From a bacterium Scap17 (lineage in GTDB: Bacteria; Pseudomonadota; Gammaproteobacteria; Pseudomonadales; Halomonadaceae): 64,000 nt of DNA. The stretch is from assembly GCA_013376735.1 (NCBI GenBank), contig VINJ01000001.1, positions 992,001 through 1,056,000 of the forward strand. Reading direction: 5' to 3'. The notes beneath the pieces are model-generated. The model saw only the letters and a program-made list of their open reading frames with translations, was not told the DNA's origin and made no database searches. Positions 1 to 9,056 of this stretch are shown one piece after another. The translations under genes and the position numbers were made by a program. The stretch's first letter is position 1. The number at the start of each line of letters is the position of its first letter.

Positions 1-435
1 CTGGTGTACGCCTGCGCGATCTCCAGCGGCCTCAACGGTATCGGCGAGCTCGATGGCAGCGGTTGCACGCCAAGCGGCTGGCATGTGATTCGTGCCGCCA
101 TCGGGGCAGGCAACCCGCGTGGCGCCGTCTATCGTGGACGGCGCTTCACGGGCGAGGTATTTACCCCCGAGCTTGCCTTGGAGCATCCAGAGCGTGACTG
201 GATCCTGACGCGCATTCTATGGCTCAGTGGCCGCGAGCCGGGCATCAACCGCGGTCGCAATGCTCGCGGTGAGCGGGTCGATAGCCTGCGCCGTTATATC
301 TATTTTCATGGCACGCCCAGCACGGAGCCCATGGGGGTAGCGGCGTCCCATGGCTGCATTCGCTTGCGCGATGATGACCTGCTGCGACTATTTGCCGAGG
401 CTATGCCTGGCACTCCGGTGCTGCTGCATCCCTGA
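1..435 (+). CDS. L,D-transpeptidase (YkuD domain), 5' end missing
   Basis: The reading frame is open from the first base, so only the C-terminal ~144 residues are present. They carry the YkuD catalytic signature: a histidine in YFHGTP, then about 13 residues later SHGCIRL, whose Cys is the nucleophile and Arg the oxyanion-hole side. Family members cross-link peptidoglycan (3-3 bonds) or attach lipoproteins in the periplasm; which activity applies here cannot be told from the fragment. Any signal peptide lies outside the window. The nagZ gene 260 bases downstream also concerns cell-wall metabolism. The family call is firm, the substrate unknown. Confidence 0.88.
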   Translation: MVYACAISSGLNGIGELDGSGCTPSGWHVIRAAIGAGNPRGAVYRGRRFTGEVFTPELALEHPERDWILTRILWLSGREPGINRGRNARGERVDSLRRYIYFHGTPSTEPMGVAASHGCIRLRDDDLLRLFAEAMPGTPVLLHP

Positions 436-694
436 AGGCGCTGGGGCCCGAGTCTGATACCCTCCATGAGCTGTCACCGGAACTTGCGTGACAGCCCCTT
501 GCCGGGGCGCAGCTGGCCGCGACTGTTCGATAGGGGTTCAGTCGGCTAGAATTGCGCCTTTCCTCGCGCTGGCAGCCTGATTCATCGCGTTTCTTCCAGG
601 CTGCCGAGCCCCGTAAAAGACATGAAGTCCTGGCGGCCGTGATCTCTCTCTGCATGGGATATCACTGCCGCAGGCCATGGACAGGAAGGATGAC

Positions 695-1846
695 ATGACA
701 CAGCCACTGGGCTCCGTAATGGTCGATGTTGCGGGGCTGACTCTCGCCCGCGACGAACGTGAACTGCTGGCACGTCCTGCCGTCGGGGGCGTCATCCTGT
801 TTGCGCGCAACTGTGCTTCTCCCGAGCAGGTGCTGGAGCTGAGCCGCGAGATTCGCAGCGTCAATCCCCACCTGCTGATCGCCATCGATCAGGAAGGCGG
901 GCGCGTCCAGCGTCTGCGTGAGGGCGTGACACGCCTACCGTCGATGCGCAGCCTGGCACAGTGCTGTCTCGGGCGTGACTGTGATGGCTGCGGCGAAGAC
1001 GCCCAGGCCGCAGGCCTGGGGCTGGCACGCGATGCCGGCTGGCTGCTGGGCATGGAAATGGCAGCCATCGGCTGTGATATCACCTTTGCGCCGGTACTGG
1101 ATATCGATGTGGCGGGCTCGACCATCATTGGCGATCGCAGCTTCGGCGCCACGCCGGAAGACGTCATCGCGGTGGGCGGCGCCTTCATCGACGGGCTGCA
1201 GGAGGCGGGCATGTCCGCCGTCGGCAAGCACTACCCGGGGCATGGTGGCATCTCGGCCGATACCCATCTGGAGCGCGTGGTCGATCCGCGTCCGTTCCGC
1301 GAGCTGCGCGAGCATGATCTCAAGCCCTTCGCGGCCCTCGCCGAGCGCCTGGGCGGCGTGATGCCGGCGCATGTGATCTATCCGGATTTCGATGCACGTC
1401 CCGCGGGCTTTTCGCCCAGCTGGTTGGGCCTGCTGCGCGAAGAGTTCGGCTTCAAGGGCGCCATCTTCTCCGATGATCTCGGCATGGCGGCGGCCGTCGC
1501 GGAAGGCAGCCCGGCAGAGCGTGCGCGCCTGGCGCTGGACGCCGGCTGCGACATGGCGCTGGTCTGCAATGACCCTGCCGCCGCGCGCGAAGTGCTCGAC
1601 AGCCTCGATGACGATGAGCAGCGCCACCGTGGCAAGCGCCAGGCGCGTCTGCGCTATGCGCGGGCTCGCCCGACGCTTGATGGTCTGGTGGGGTTGGCAC
1701 GCTGGCGGCGCACTCACGCGAGGCTCGAATCGATGGCGGCCAGTCAGGCATCACAGCAGGTCGCCATGCCTTCGGGCACGCCTGGTACCGCCGAGGCGTC
1801 TGACGCGTCTGATGCACGGTCGGCCTCTGAGTCCGGTAGCGCGTAA
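695..1846 (+). CDS. nagZ: beta-N-acetylhexosaminidase NagZ
   Basis: Cytoplasmic glycoside hydrolase family 3 enzyme that removes GlcNAc from GlcNAc-anhydroMurNAc-peptides during peptidoglycan recycling. Visible motifs are DQEGGR (residues 65-70), GDRSFG (146-151), the mobile-loop signature KHYPGHGGISADTH (178-191) and SDDLGM (259-264), which supplies the catalytic Asp. The ATG at 695 is chosen over the one at 677 because AGGAAGGA lies 4 bases before it. The product is 383 residues against ~340 in E. coli; the extra length is a Ser/Ala-rich low-complexity C-terminal tail. It is a single gene between the L,D-transpeptidase and an MscS channel. Confidence 0.95.
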   Translation: MTQPLGSVMVDVAGLTLARDERELLARPAVGGVILFARNCASPEQVLELSREIRSVNPHLLIAIDQEGGRVQRLREGVTRLPSMRSLAQCCLGRDCDGCGEDAQAAGLGLARDAGWLLGMEMAAIGCDITFAPVLDIDVAGSTIIGDRSFGATPEDVIAVGGAFIDGLQEAGMSAVGKHYPGHGGISADTHLERVVDPRPFRELREHDLKPFAALAERLGGVMPAHVIYPDFDARPAGFSPSWLGLLREEFGFKGAIFSDDLGMAAAVAEGSPAERARLALDAGCDMALVCNDPAAAREVLDSLDDDEQRHRGKRQARLRYARARPTLDGLVGLARWRRTHARLESMAASQASQQVAMPSGTPGTAEASDASDARSASESGSA

Positions 1847-1896
1847 TAATCAGGCACGCGGTGCCTTTTCGAGTCGAAGACTGGCAAGGAATTCCC

Positions 1897-3243
1897 ATGG
1901 CTGAGCAATCCGCCACCGAGGCTGCTGCCGATAAGCTGGCAGCGCCTGCCGAAGAGATGATCAATCAATGGGTCGAGCCGCTGCGCCAATGGGTCGAGCA
2001 GACCTTTGGCCTGCCGCTGTGGGGCATCAATCTCGCTCTGCTGCTGATGGCGGTGCTGTTGCTGCATCTCATCGAGCGAGTGGTGCTCACCCGCCTGGCG
2101 ACGCATGCCGAGAAGAGCCGCAACCTGTGGGATGACGCCCTGGTGCATGGTCTGCGTCATCCCGTGTCATTCTGGCTCTACAGCATGGGGGTGTTGCTGG
2201 CGCTCGGCATCATCGCCGGCCAGTTCAGCCTTGGCGGGGCCGAGAAATACCTCGGCACGGCGCGCCAGATCGTGACCCTGCTGGCGCTGGCCTGGGCGTT
2301 GATCCGCATGGTCAAGCGCTTCGAGGCGCTGCGCACCATGCCGCCGCCCGGCACCAACGTCAACGCGATGGATGCCACCACGGCCTCGGCGATCAGCAAG
2401 CTGCTGCGTGCGGTCGTGGTCGTGCTTGTGGGGCTGGCCATCCTGCAGAATCTCGGCGTCTCGCTGTCCGGGGTGCTGGCCTTCGGCGGTGTCGGCGGTA
2501 TCGCGGTCGGCTTTGCGGCGCGGGACCTGCTGGCCAACTTCTTCGGCGCCCTGATGATCCATCTCGACCGGCCCTTCAAGGTCGGCGACTGGATCCGATC
2601 ACCGGACCGCGAGATCGAGGGCACCGTCGAGGATATCGGTTGGCGACTGACGCGCATCCGCACCTTCGACATGCGGCCCCTCTACGTGCCGAACGCCATC
2701 TTCACCAGCATCTCGGTGGAGAATCCGTCACGCATGTACAATCGTCGCATCTTCGAGACCGTGGGGCTGCGCTATGAGGATGCCGCCCAGGTCGGCCCCA
2801 TCGTTGCCGCGGTACGCGAGATGCTGGAAGGCCATGACGAGATCGACCAGACGCGCACCCAGATCGTGAACTTCACCACCTACGGTGAGCACTCGCTGAA
2901 CTTCTTCGTCTATGTCTTCACGCGCACCACCGACTGGGTGAAGTACCACGCGATCAAGCAGGATGTCCTGCTCAAGGTGCACGACATCATTCGTGAGCAT
3001 GATGCCCAGGTGGCACTGCCTGGTCAGCGTCTGCATTTTGCCGATGTGCTGTCCTTCGAAGGGCACAACCATGAACACGACGCCGAGGCAGAGCATGCCG
3101 CGGCGTCATCAGACACGCAGACGCGCGGGTCCCGCCGCCGTTCTGATTCAACCGCCGCTGCTACATCCTCCTCTGCGCCCGTCCGGCGTGGAGATGAGGC
3201 CAGTGACACCCAGGAAACTCCCGATGCTGACTCCGACGCCTGA
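1897..3243 (+). CDS. MscS-family mechanosensitive ion channel
   Basis: Inner-membrane small-conductance channel family that releases solutes on hypo-osmotic shock. The 448-residue protein has an N-terminal amphipathic region, about four hydrophobic segments, and the Gly/Ala-rich pore helix around GVLAFGGVGGIAVGFAARD, followed by the beta-domain LDRPFKVGDWI. The topology resembles YbdG/YnaI-type members more than the 3-TM MscS. Start 1897 follows AAGGAATTCCC. The last ~65 residues are hydrophilic and low in complexity (His/Glu then Ser/Thr/Arg/Asp). The end overlaps the start of hpt by 20 bases, suggesting translational coupling. Which MscS paralogue it is remains open. Confidence 0.9.
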   Translation: MAEQSATEAAADKLAAPAEEMINQWVEPLRQWVEQTFGLPLWGINLALLLMAVLLLHLIERVVLTRLATHAEKSRNLWDDALVHGLRHPVSFWLYSMGVLLALGIIAGQFSLGGAEKYLGTARQIVTLLALAWALIRMVKRFEALRTMPPPGTNVNAMDATTASAISKLLRAVVVVLVGLAILQNLGVSLSGVLAFGGVGGIAVGFAARDLLANFFGALMIHLDRPFKVGDWIRSPDREIEGTVEDIGWRLTRIRTFDMRPLYVPNAIFTSISVENPSRMYNRRIFETVGLRYEDAAQVGPIVAAVREMLEGHDEIDQTRTQIVNFTTYGEHSLNFFVYVFTRTTDWVKYHAIKQDVLLKVHDIIREHDAQVALPGQRLHFADVLSFEGHNHEHDAEAEHAAASSDTQTRGSRRRSDSTAAATSSSAPVRRGDEASDTQETPDADSDA

Positions 3244-3805
3244 GACTCTCACCGCCCTGCATGACGAAATGCGTGAGGTGATGGACAATGCCGATTGCCT
3301 GATCCCGCAAGCTGACCTTGAAGTGGCACTCGACCGCATGGCCGTTGAGCTGACGGAACGCCTCGGCGATCGCATGCCGATCTTCTATTGCGTGATGAAC
3401 GGCGGCCTGATCACTGCCGGCCAGCTGTTGACCCGCCTCGACTTCCCGCTGGAAGTCGATTATCTGCACGCCACTCGCTACCGTGGCGCGATGCGCGGCG
3501 GCGAGCTGTTCTGGCGCGTCAATCCGGAGCTGCCGATGGCCGGTCGCGACGTGGTGATCGTCGATGACATTCTCGATGAGGGTGGCACCCTGGCCGCGAT
3601 CCTCGAGTACTGTCGTGAAGCCGGTGCGCGCAGCGTGTCCAGCTGTGTGCTGGTCGACAAGAAGCACGATCGCAAGGCCTATCCGGGCTTCAAGGCCGAT
3701 TTCTGTGGTCTCGACGTCGAAGACCGCTTCCTGTTCGGCTTCGGCATGGACTACAAGGGCTACTGGCGTAACGCGCCGGGCATCTTCGCGCCCAAGGGGC
3801 TGTAA
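3224..3805 (+). CDS. hpt: hypoxanthine-guanine phosphoribosyltransferase
   Basis: Cytosolic purine-salvage enzyme that joins hypoxanthine or guanine to PRPP to give IMP or GMP. The 193-residue protein has the type I PRTase signature DVVIVDDILDEGGTL near residue 107 and the base-contact region DKKHDRK, followed by FCGLDVEDRFLFGFGMDYKG. The start at 3224 (MLTPTPET) follows AGGAAACTCCCG and lies inside the end of the channel gene. The closely following phosphorylase gene releases hypoxanthine from methylthioinosine, so the neighbours form a short salvage route. HPT versus a xanthine-preferring enzyme cannot be separated by eye. Confidence 0.9.
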   Translation: MLTPTPETLTALHDEMREVMDNADCLIPQADLEVALDRMAVELTERLGDRMPIFYCVMNGGLITAGQLLTRLDFPLEVDYLHATRYRGAMRGGELFWRVNPELPMAGRDVVIVDDILDEGGTLAAILEYCREAGARSVSSCVLVDKKHDRKAYPGFKADFCGLDVEDRFLFGFGMDYKGYWRNAPGIFAPKGL

Positions 3806-3880
3806 CCCAAGTGTCTGTGACATGAGCCGCCGGATGGCAGTCGCCATCGCCGGCTGACATCGTCAACGCTGACATTCGTT

Positions 3881-3920
3881 CACCACCCGCCCGGGCAACC
3901 GCGGCGGGTGGTGTCGTTTT
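3881..3920 (+). terminator. rho-independent terminator after hpt
   Basis: An 11-bp perfect stem (CACCACCCGCC at 3881-3891 with GGCGGGTGGTG at 3903-3913) is followed by TCGTTTT. It lies about 75 bases after the hpt stop codon and before the separately started phosphorylase gene. Confidence 0.75.
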
Positions 3921-4058
3921 CGGGGCCTTTTCTGTTCCCCTGACGCAGAGCGTGACGATTGTGCTTGTCGTCGCCGGTTGGCTCGGAGTAGCGTTCGCTG
4001 AGGATCGGAGTGTCCGGTCCCGAGAGATTCCTGCACATGGGTGGCAAGGAGGCGGGCG

Positions 4059-4817
4059 ATGCTGGCGGTGATCGGTGGCACGGGGTTCGGCAGTTGGTCA
4101 GGCATGGAAGTGCTCAGGCGCGGCGGGCAGGAAACGCCCCTGGGGGCGGCCTCCTGTGGCGTCGTGGAGGGGCGACTGAATGGGCAGTCGCTGCTGTTTC
4201 TGGCCCGTCATGGTCAACCGCACAAGGTGCCGCCGCATCGCATCAACTATCGCGCCAATCTGTGGGCGCTCAAGCAGGCGGGCGCGACCCATGTGGTGGG
4301 AGTCAACTGCGTGTCCGGCATCGACCCGACGCTGGCCCCGGGCACGCTGGTGGTGCCGGACCAGCTGATCGATTACACCACCGGCCGCGAGGGTTCGTTC
4401 TTCGATGGGCGTTTCAAGCCGTTCCAGCATGTGTCGTTCGCCTGGCCGTATCATCGGGTCTGGCGTGAGGAGTTGCATGCGGCGGCGGCCGATGCGGGGC
4501 TGCCTCTCACGGCTGGCGGGGTGCTGGGCGTGGTGCAGGGGCCGCGGCTGGAGACGGCCGCCGAGATCCGCCTGATGGCGCGTGATGGCAATACGCTGGT
4601 CGGCATGACGGGAATGCCCGAGGCCGTGCTGGCGCGCGAGCTCGAGATGGAATACGCCAGCCTGTGTCTGGTGATCAGCCATGCCGCGGGCGTCGGCGAA
4701 GAGGAGCCGACCCGCGCAGGCACGGAATCCGTGATCGAGGCCGGAATGCCCAGGGTGCAGCGCTTGCTGGCGGCGCTGTTGGGGCGCCATGTCTCAGGCA
4801 CCAGTTGCTCGGGTTGA
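4059..4817 (+). CDS. S-methyl-5'-thioinosine phosphorylase (MTAP/PNP family)
   Basis: A 252-residue nucleoside phosphorylase of the MTAP family. It starts with MLAVIGGTGFGSW, has RHGQPHKVPPHRINYRANL (phosphate and substrate contacts), QGPRLETAAEI, and GMTGMPEAVLARELEMEYA around the base and ribose pocket. P. aeruginosa PA3004, which sits in the same neighbourhood beside mfd and nagZ, is the characterised methylthioinosine-specific member, so the same preference is inferred here. It cleaves methylthioinosine, formed from polyamine-derived methylthioadenosine by a deaminase not seen here, to hypoxanthine and methylthioribose-1-phosphate. Start 4059 follows AAGGAGG with 6-base spacing. Plain MTA phosphorylase is the alternative. 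Confidence 0.82.
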   Translation: MLAVIGGTGFGSWSGMEVLRRGGQETPLGAASCGVVEGRLNGQSLLFLARHGQPHKVPPHRINYRANLWALKQAGATHVVGVNCVSGIDPTLAPGTLVVPDQLIDYTTGREGSFFDGRFKPFQHVSFAWPYHRVWREELHAAAADAGLPLTAGGVLGVVQGPRLETAAEIRLMARDGNTLVGMTGMPEAVLARELEMEYASLCLVISHAAGVGEEEPTRAGTESVIEAGMPRVQRLLAALLGRHVSGTSCSG

Positions 4818-4841
4818 GCGCGATCCTGTCACGGCAAATCA

Positions 4842-4874
4842 AAGACGGCCTGCATCGATGATGCAGGCCGTCTT
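4842..4874. terminator. bidirectional terminator, phosphorylase / mfd
   Basis: A perfect 15-bp inverted repeat (AAGACGGCCTGCATC / GATGCAGGCCGTCTT) with a 3-base loop lies between two convergent genes. Both sides have a short T-rich run, so it can serve either strand. Confidence 0.8.
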
Positions 4875-4934
4875 CATGTTCCGCTCAAGTTCATGCCCAA
4901 GTTCGAGCCCAGGCGCCTGGCAGCGCAGGGCGCG

Positions 4935-7900
4935 TCAGGCGGCCTTTGTCTTGGCGTTGAGCAGGTCCAGCAAGCTCTCGCAGAAGCTGAAGCGCTTCTC
5001 GGCGTCATCCATGTAGGTGGCGAAGCGCAGCGTGTCGGCGCCTTCCAGCTTGTAGACATCCGACTGGCGCTGGATCAGGTTGACCAGCGTCAGTGGATCG
5101 ACCGGCGTCTGGGCGCCGAAGATGATGCGACCACGCCCGGCGCCGGCTTCCAGCTTGATGATGCCCAGCGCCTGGGCGCGCTGGCGCAGCTGGGTCTGGC
5201 GGAACAGGGTCTTGACCGGTTCCGGCAGCAGGCCGAAGCGGTCGATCATCTCGACCTGCAGTTCGCGCAGGTCGCTTGCGTTCTCGGCGTTGCTGATGCG
5301 CTTGTACATCATCAGGCGCTGCTGGACGTCGTGCAGATAATCGGCCGGAATCAGTGCCGGCAGGTTCAGGCTGACTTCGACGCCTTCATCCAGCGGCGAC
5401 TCGATATTGGGCGTCTTGCCCGCCTTGATGGCCTTCACGGCGCGATCCAGCATTTCCATGTACAGCGAGTAGCCGATGGTTTCCATCTGCCCGGACTGCT
5501 CGTCACCCAACAGCTCGCCCGCGCCGCGAATCTCCATGTCATGGGAGGCCAGCGTGAAGCCGGCACCGAGGTCCTGGGATTCGCTGATCGCTTCCAGACG
5601 CTTGACCGCATCGCGGGTCATTGCCTTGGGGTGCGGGGTCAGCAGGTAGGCGTAGGCCTGGTGATGCGAGCGCCCGACGCGCCCACGCAGCTGGTGCAGC
5701 TGGGCCAGACCAAACTTGTCGGCGCGCTCGATGATGATGGTGTTGGCGCTCGGAATGTCGATGCCGGTCTCGATGATGGTTGAGCACACCAGCACGTTGA
5801 AGCGCTTGTGATAGAAGTCCGACATGCGCCGCTCCAGACTGCGCTCCGGCAGCTGGCCGTGGGCGACGCCGACATTGGCCTCCGGCACCAGCTCCGCGAT
5901 GCGCGCGGCGCTCTCCTCGATGGTCTTGACCTCATTGTGCAGCACGTAGACCTGTCCGCCGCGCAGCAGTTCGCGCAGGATGGCTTCCTTGACCACGCCG
6001 TCGTTGCGTTGCTGGACGAAGGTCTTCACCGACAGGCGGCGCGCCGGCGGCGTGGCGATGATGGACAGGTCGCGGATGCCGCTCATCGCCATGTTCAGCG
6101 TGCGTGGTATCGGCGTGGCGGTCAGGGTCAGGATGTCGACCTCGGCGCGCAGGCTCTTGAGGCGCTCCTTCTGGGAGACGCCGAAGCGATGCTCCTCATC
6201 GATGATCAGCAGCCCCATGTTGGGCAGCTCCAGCGACCTGGACAGCAGCTTGTGGGTGCCGATCACGATATCGGCCTGGCCGTTCCTGATGCGCTCGAGC
6301 GAGGTTTCCTGGCCCTTGCCGCTGGTGAAGCGCGACAGCAGGGCGATCTCTACCGCGGTGTCGGCGAAGCGATCGCGGAAGTTGTCGTAGTGCTGCTGGG
6401 CGAGCAGAGTGGTGGGCACCAGCACCACTACCTGACGGCCGGCGTTGACGGCCAGGAAGGCAGCGCGCATCGCGACTTCCGTCTTGCCGAAGCCGACATC
6501 GCCACATACCACGCGGTCCATCGGCTGGGGGGCGCACATGTCCTGGATCACCGCGCCGATGGTCTGGGCCTGGTCAGGGGTTTCCTCAAAGGGGAAGCTG
6601 GCTGCGAAGCGTGCGTAGTCCTCGGCGGGGAAGTCACAGGCATGCCCGACACGCGCTTCGCGGCGTGCATAGACATCCAGCAGCTCGGCAGCGGTATCGC
6701 GAATCTTCTCGGCCGCCTTGCGCTTGGCCTTCTCCCACTGCTCGGAGCCCAGCTTGTGCAGCGGCGCCAGCTCGTCACTGGCGCCGGAATAGCGCGAGAT
6801 CAGATGCAGGCTGTCCACCGGCACGTAGAGCTTGGCGCCATCGGCGTATTCGAGGGCGAGGAACTCGGCCTCCTGACCGCCGGCGTTGATGGTCTCCAGC
6901 CCCAGGTAGCGGCCGACGCCATGGGTGTGGTGAACCACCGGCGCGCCTTCACGCAGCTCCGAGAGATGGCGCACGGCCAGCTCGTTGTCATCGGTGGCGC
7001 GCGCCTGGCGGCGGCTCTGCCGTACCACCTCGCCGTAGAGCTCGGTCTCGGTGATGACCACCAGCCCCTTGTGGCTGTCGGTGTCATTGCTGGATGGCGC
7101 ATCTTCCGTCTGTGCGCTGGCCACCCAGGTGCCATGCGTCAGGCCACCGACGGTCAGGCCGACGGCGGCTGGACTGTCCACGAAGTGCTCGAAACTTGCG
7201 AAGTCATCCAGGCTACGCAGCCCGAAGCCACGCAGCAGCGGGGTGAGCTGCTCCTCGACGACTTCGCGGCGACCCTGGGTCTCGGCGACGAACAGTACGC
7301 GCTGGGCATGTTCGCCGTTCAGGCGTTGCTTCAGGAAGCTGGCCAGGGCCTGAGTCGGGTCGGCGCTGCGCGCATCGATGGCCAGGCTCGGCAGTGTCTG
7401 GTGGCCGAACTCGATGGCGTGGGCATTGGGCTCGCGCACCAGCTCGATGCGCTCGTGCTGCTTGAACTGCCCCAGCAGCTCGTTGACTGGCACGAAGGCA
7501 CGATGTGGCGGCAGCAGCGGGCGGGTCGGGTCGACGCCCAGGTTGGCATAGCGGGTCGTGATGGCGTCCCAGTGGCTCTCGGCCGCCTCGCGGACGCCGG
7601 GCAGCATGGCGATGCGCAACTCATCGCCCATGTGATCGAAGAGCGTCGCGGTCTCGTCGAAGAACAGTGGCAGATACTGCTCGAGCCCCGGTGAAGGGAT
7701 GCCCTTGATGGCGTCGTTGTAGAGAATGCACTGGCGCGGGTCGACATCGAACAGCGTCTCGAAGCCCTCGCGGAAGCAGGCGATGGCGCCACGTGTCAGC
7801 GGGTATTCATGCGCGGGCAGAATCTCGATCGCCTCGACCTTGTCGCCACTGCGCTGGGTGTCAGGATCGAAGGCACGCAGGGTGTCGATCTCGTCATCGA

Positions 7901-8462
7901 ACAGGTCGATGCGCAGTGGTTGCTCGCTGCCCATGGGATACAGGTCGATCAGCGCGCCGCGCAGGGCGTATTCGCCTGGCTCGTAGACTGTCTCCACGGC
8001 ACGATAACCGGCCCGCGACAGGCGTGAGCGGAAGTCTTCACGATCGAGGGTGTCCCCCTTGGCGAGACGGAAGACCTGGCCTGCGATGTAATCCACCGGT
8101 GCGAGGCGCTGCATCAATGTGTTGACCGGTACCGGCACGATGGCGCGGCGGCTGGTCTGCAGGGTGCGCAGGGTACGCAGCCGCTCCGAGACGATGTCCT
8201 GGTGCGGCGAGAAGCTGTCGTAGGGCAGCGTTTCCCAATCGGGGAAGGGCAGCAGGCGCTCGGGGTGGCGCGTATAGAAGCGCAGGTCGGCTTCCAGGCG
8301 CTGGGCGCTGGCAGTGTCCGGTGTGATGACCATCAGTGGCGCTTCATCGGCATCGGCCAGGCGTGCCAGTGCCAGCGCCGCGGCGCTGGGATCATTGAGC
8401 ATCCAGAAGGTGGTTTCGCGGCGCGAGCGCGGCAATGGGGGCGTCAGCGGGGTCTCGAACAT
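4935..8462 (-). CDS. mfd: transcription-repair coupling factor Mfd
   Basis: DNA translocase that removes RNA polymerase stalled at lesions and recruits UvrA. The 1175-residue protein is close to the 1148 of E. coli. An N-terminal UvrB-like module (DWETLPYDSFSPHQDIVSERL) is followed by the RNAP-interacting Tudor-like domain (VVHHTHGVGRYLGLE), then the RecG-like motor: Walker A GDVGFGKTE near residue 655, DEEH near 753, LTATPIPRTLNMAMSG, and GRVGRSHHQAYAYLL. The C-terminal TRCF domain is complete. The ATG at 8462 (MFETPLTPPLPRS) is chosen because homology begins there; its ribosome site is weak, and the frame extends upstream without homology. Confidence 0.96.
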   Translation of the reverse strand: MFETPLTPPLPRSRRETTFWMLNDPSAAALALARLADADEAPLMVITPDTASAQRLEADLRFYTRHPERLLPFPDWETLPYDSFSPHQDIVSERLRTLRTLQTSRRAIVPVPVNTLMQRLAPVDYIAGQVFRLAKGDTLDREDFRSRLSRAGYRAVETVYEPGEYALRGALIDLYPMGSEQPLRIDLFDDEIDTLRAFDPDTQRSGDKVEAIEILPAHEYPLTRGAIACFREGFETLFDVDPRQCILYNDAIKGIPSPGLEQYLPLFFDETATLFDHMGDELRIAMLPGVREAAESHWDAITTRYANLGVDPTRPLLPPHRAFVPVNELLGQFKQHERIELVREPNAHAIEFGHQTLPSLAIDARSADPTQALASFLKQRLNGEHAQRVLFVAETQGRREVVEEQLTPLLRGFGLRSLDDFASFEHFVDSPAAVGLTVGGLTHGTWVASAQTEDAPSSNDTDSHKGLVVITETELYGEVVRQSRRQARATDDNELAVRHLSELREGAPVVHHTHGVGRYLGLETINAGGQEAEFLALEYADGAKLYVPVDSLHLISRYSGASDELAPLHKLGSEQWEKAKRKAAEKIRDTAAELLDVYARREARVGHACDFPAEDYARFAASFPFEETPDQAQTIGAVIQDMCAPQPMDRVVCGDVGFGKTEVAMRAAFLAVNAGRQVVVLVPTTLLAQQHYDNFRDRFADTAVEIALLSRFTSGKGQETSLERIRNGQADIVIGTHKLLSRSLELPNMGLLIIDEEHRFGVSQKERLKSLRAEVDILTLTATPIPRTLNMAMSGIRDLSIIATPPARRLSVKTFVQQRNDGVVKEAILRELLRGGQVYVLHNEVKTIEESAARIAELVPEANVGVAHGQLPERSLERRMSDFYHKRFNVLVCSTIIETGIDIPSANTIIIERADKFGLAQLHQLRGRVGRSHHQAYAYLLTPHPKAMTRDAVKRLEAISESQDLGAGFTLASHDMEIRGAGELLGDEQSGQMETIGYSLYMEMLDRAVKAIKAGKTPNIESPLDEGVEVSLNLPALIPADYLHDVQQRLMMYKRISNAENASDLRELQVEMIDRFGLLPEPVKTLFRQTQLRQRAQALGIIKLEAGAGRGRIIFGAQTPVDPLTLVNLIQRQSDVYKLEGADTLRFATYMDDAEKRFSFCESLLDLLNAKTKAA

Positions 8463-9056
8463 GGGCTCTGGTGTCTTGTGTCCTGGGCTTGGGCGCAACG
8501 CCTTGTGGCGTTCACGGCACGGGATGACGTCACGGGCAGGGCCCGAGTGAATAAGGTACTGGGTCAGTCGCTCGCGGTGAGCGGCCCACGCAGGCAGATG
8601 ACGCTGAGCGACGCATGGGTGCAAGGTAGTCTCTCGAGTGCTTGGCACACCGGTGAGCACACGGCGCGCACATGAGTGCACGACACGCTCAAGAGGGCGA
8701 CAAGGCAGGCGCGATGCCTCGGCTTGCAGGCGAGCTTCACCGCAAGCTGTCGCAGCGCAAGGTGCTGAAGCGTCATTCCTCGCAATGAAAGGAGTCGCGC
8801 TTGATCATAGCAAGTCAGTTGCTACATGGGGGCAAGTGATCCTCTTTTCAGCACCGTGGACACCGATGGCCGAGCGCGGGATGGGGGAGGGCTTTTGTAG
8901 TCAAATCGTTGATTCTGTAGCACTACTACCCTGCGTGCGACCATCCTTTCATTGTGGTGCATAGCCGCGTTACGCATACTCAGCTGGCCTTGTCCGGCGT
9001 CGCCAGACGATCGGTGACGACCATCATCATTTGCCCGCACGTGAGAGGATGCACCC
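8463..9056. other. divergent regulatory region between mfd and gap
   Basis: 594 bases without a supportable gene. On the minus strand an extended -10 (TGCTATGAT, 8804-8812) could start mfd with a ~335-base leader; no good -35 is visible. On the plus strand TTGTGG (8952-8957), a 17-base gap and CATACT (8975-8980) is a mediocre sigma70 match for gap. Open frames across it have no recognisable protein character. Confidence 0.4.
8804..8812 (-). promoter_or_regulatory. possible extended -10 promoter for mfd
   Basis: Read on the minus strand the sequence is TGC-TATGAT, an extended -10 element matching TATAAT at five of six positions. The expected -35 position is C-rich and poor. Initiation would fall near 8797. 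Confidence 0.35.

Noticed and set aside
494-508. GCCCC-TTGCC-GGGGC as a terminator after the L,D-transpeptidase
   Set aside because: The stem is only 5 bp with no T-run, too weak to list.
5808-7694. A 628-codon open frame on the plus strand opposite mfd
   Set aside because: It is the reverse-complement shadow of mfd in high-GC codons. It has no family motifs, while the minus strand has a full Mfd.
8638-8964. A 108-codon plus-strand frame between mfd and gap
   Set aside because: Its composition is random, it has no ribosome site, and it overlaps the divergent promoter region.
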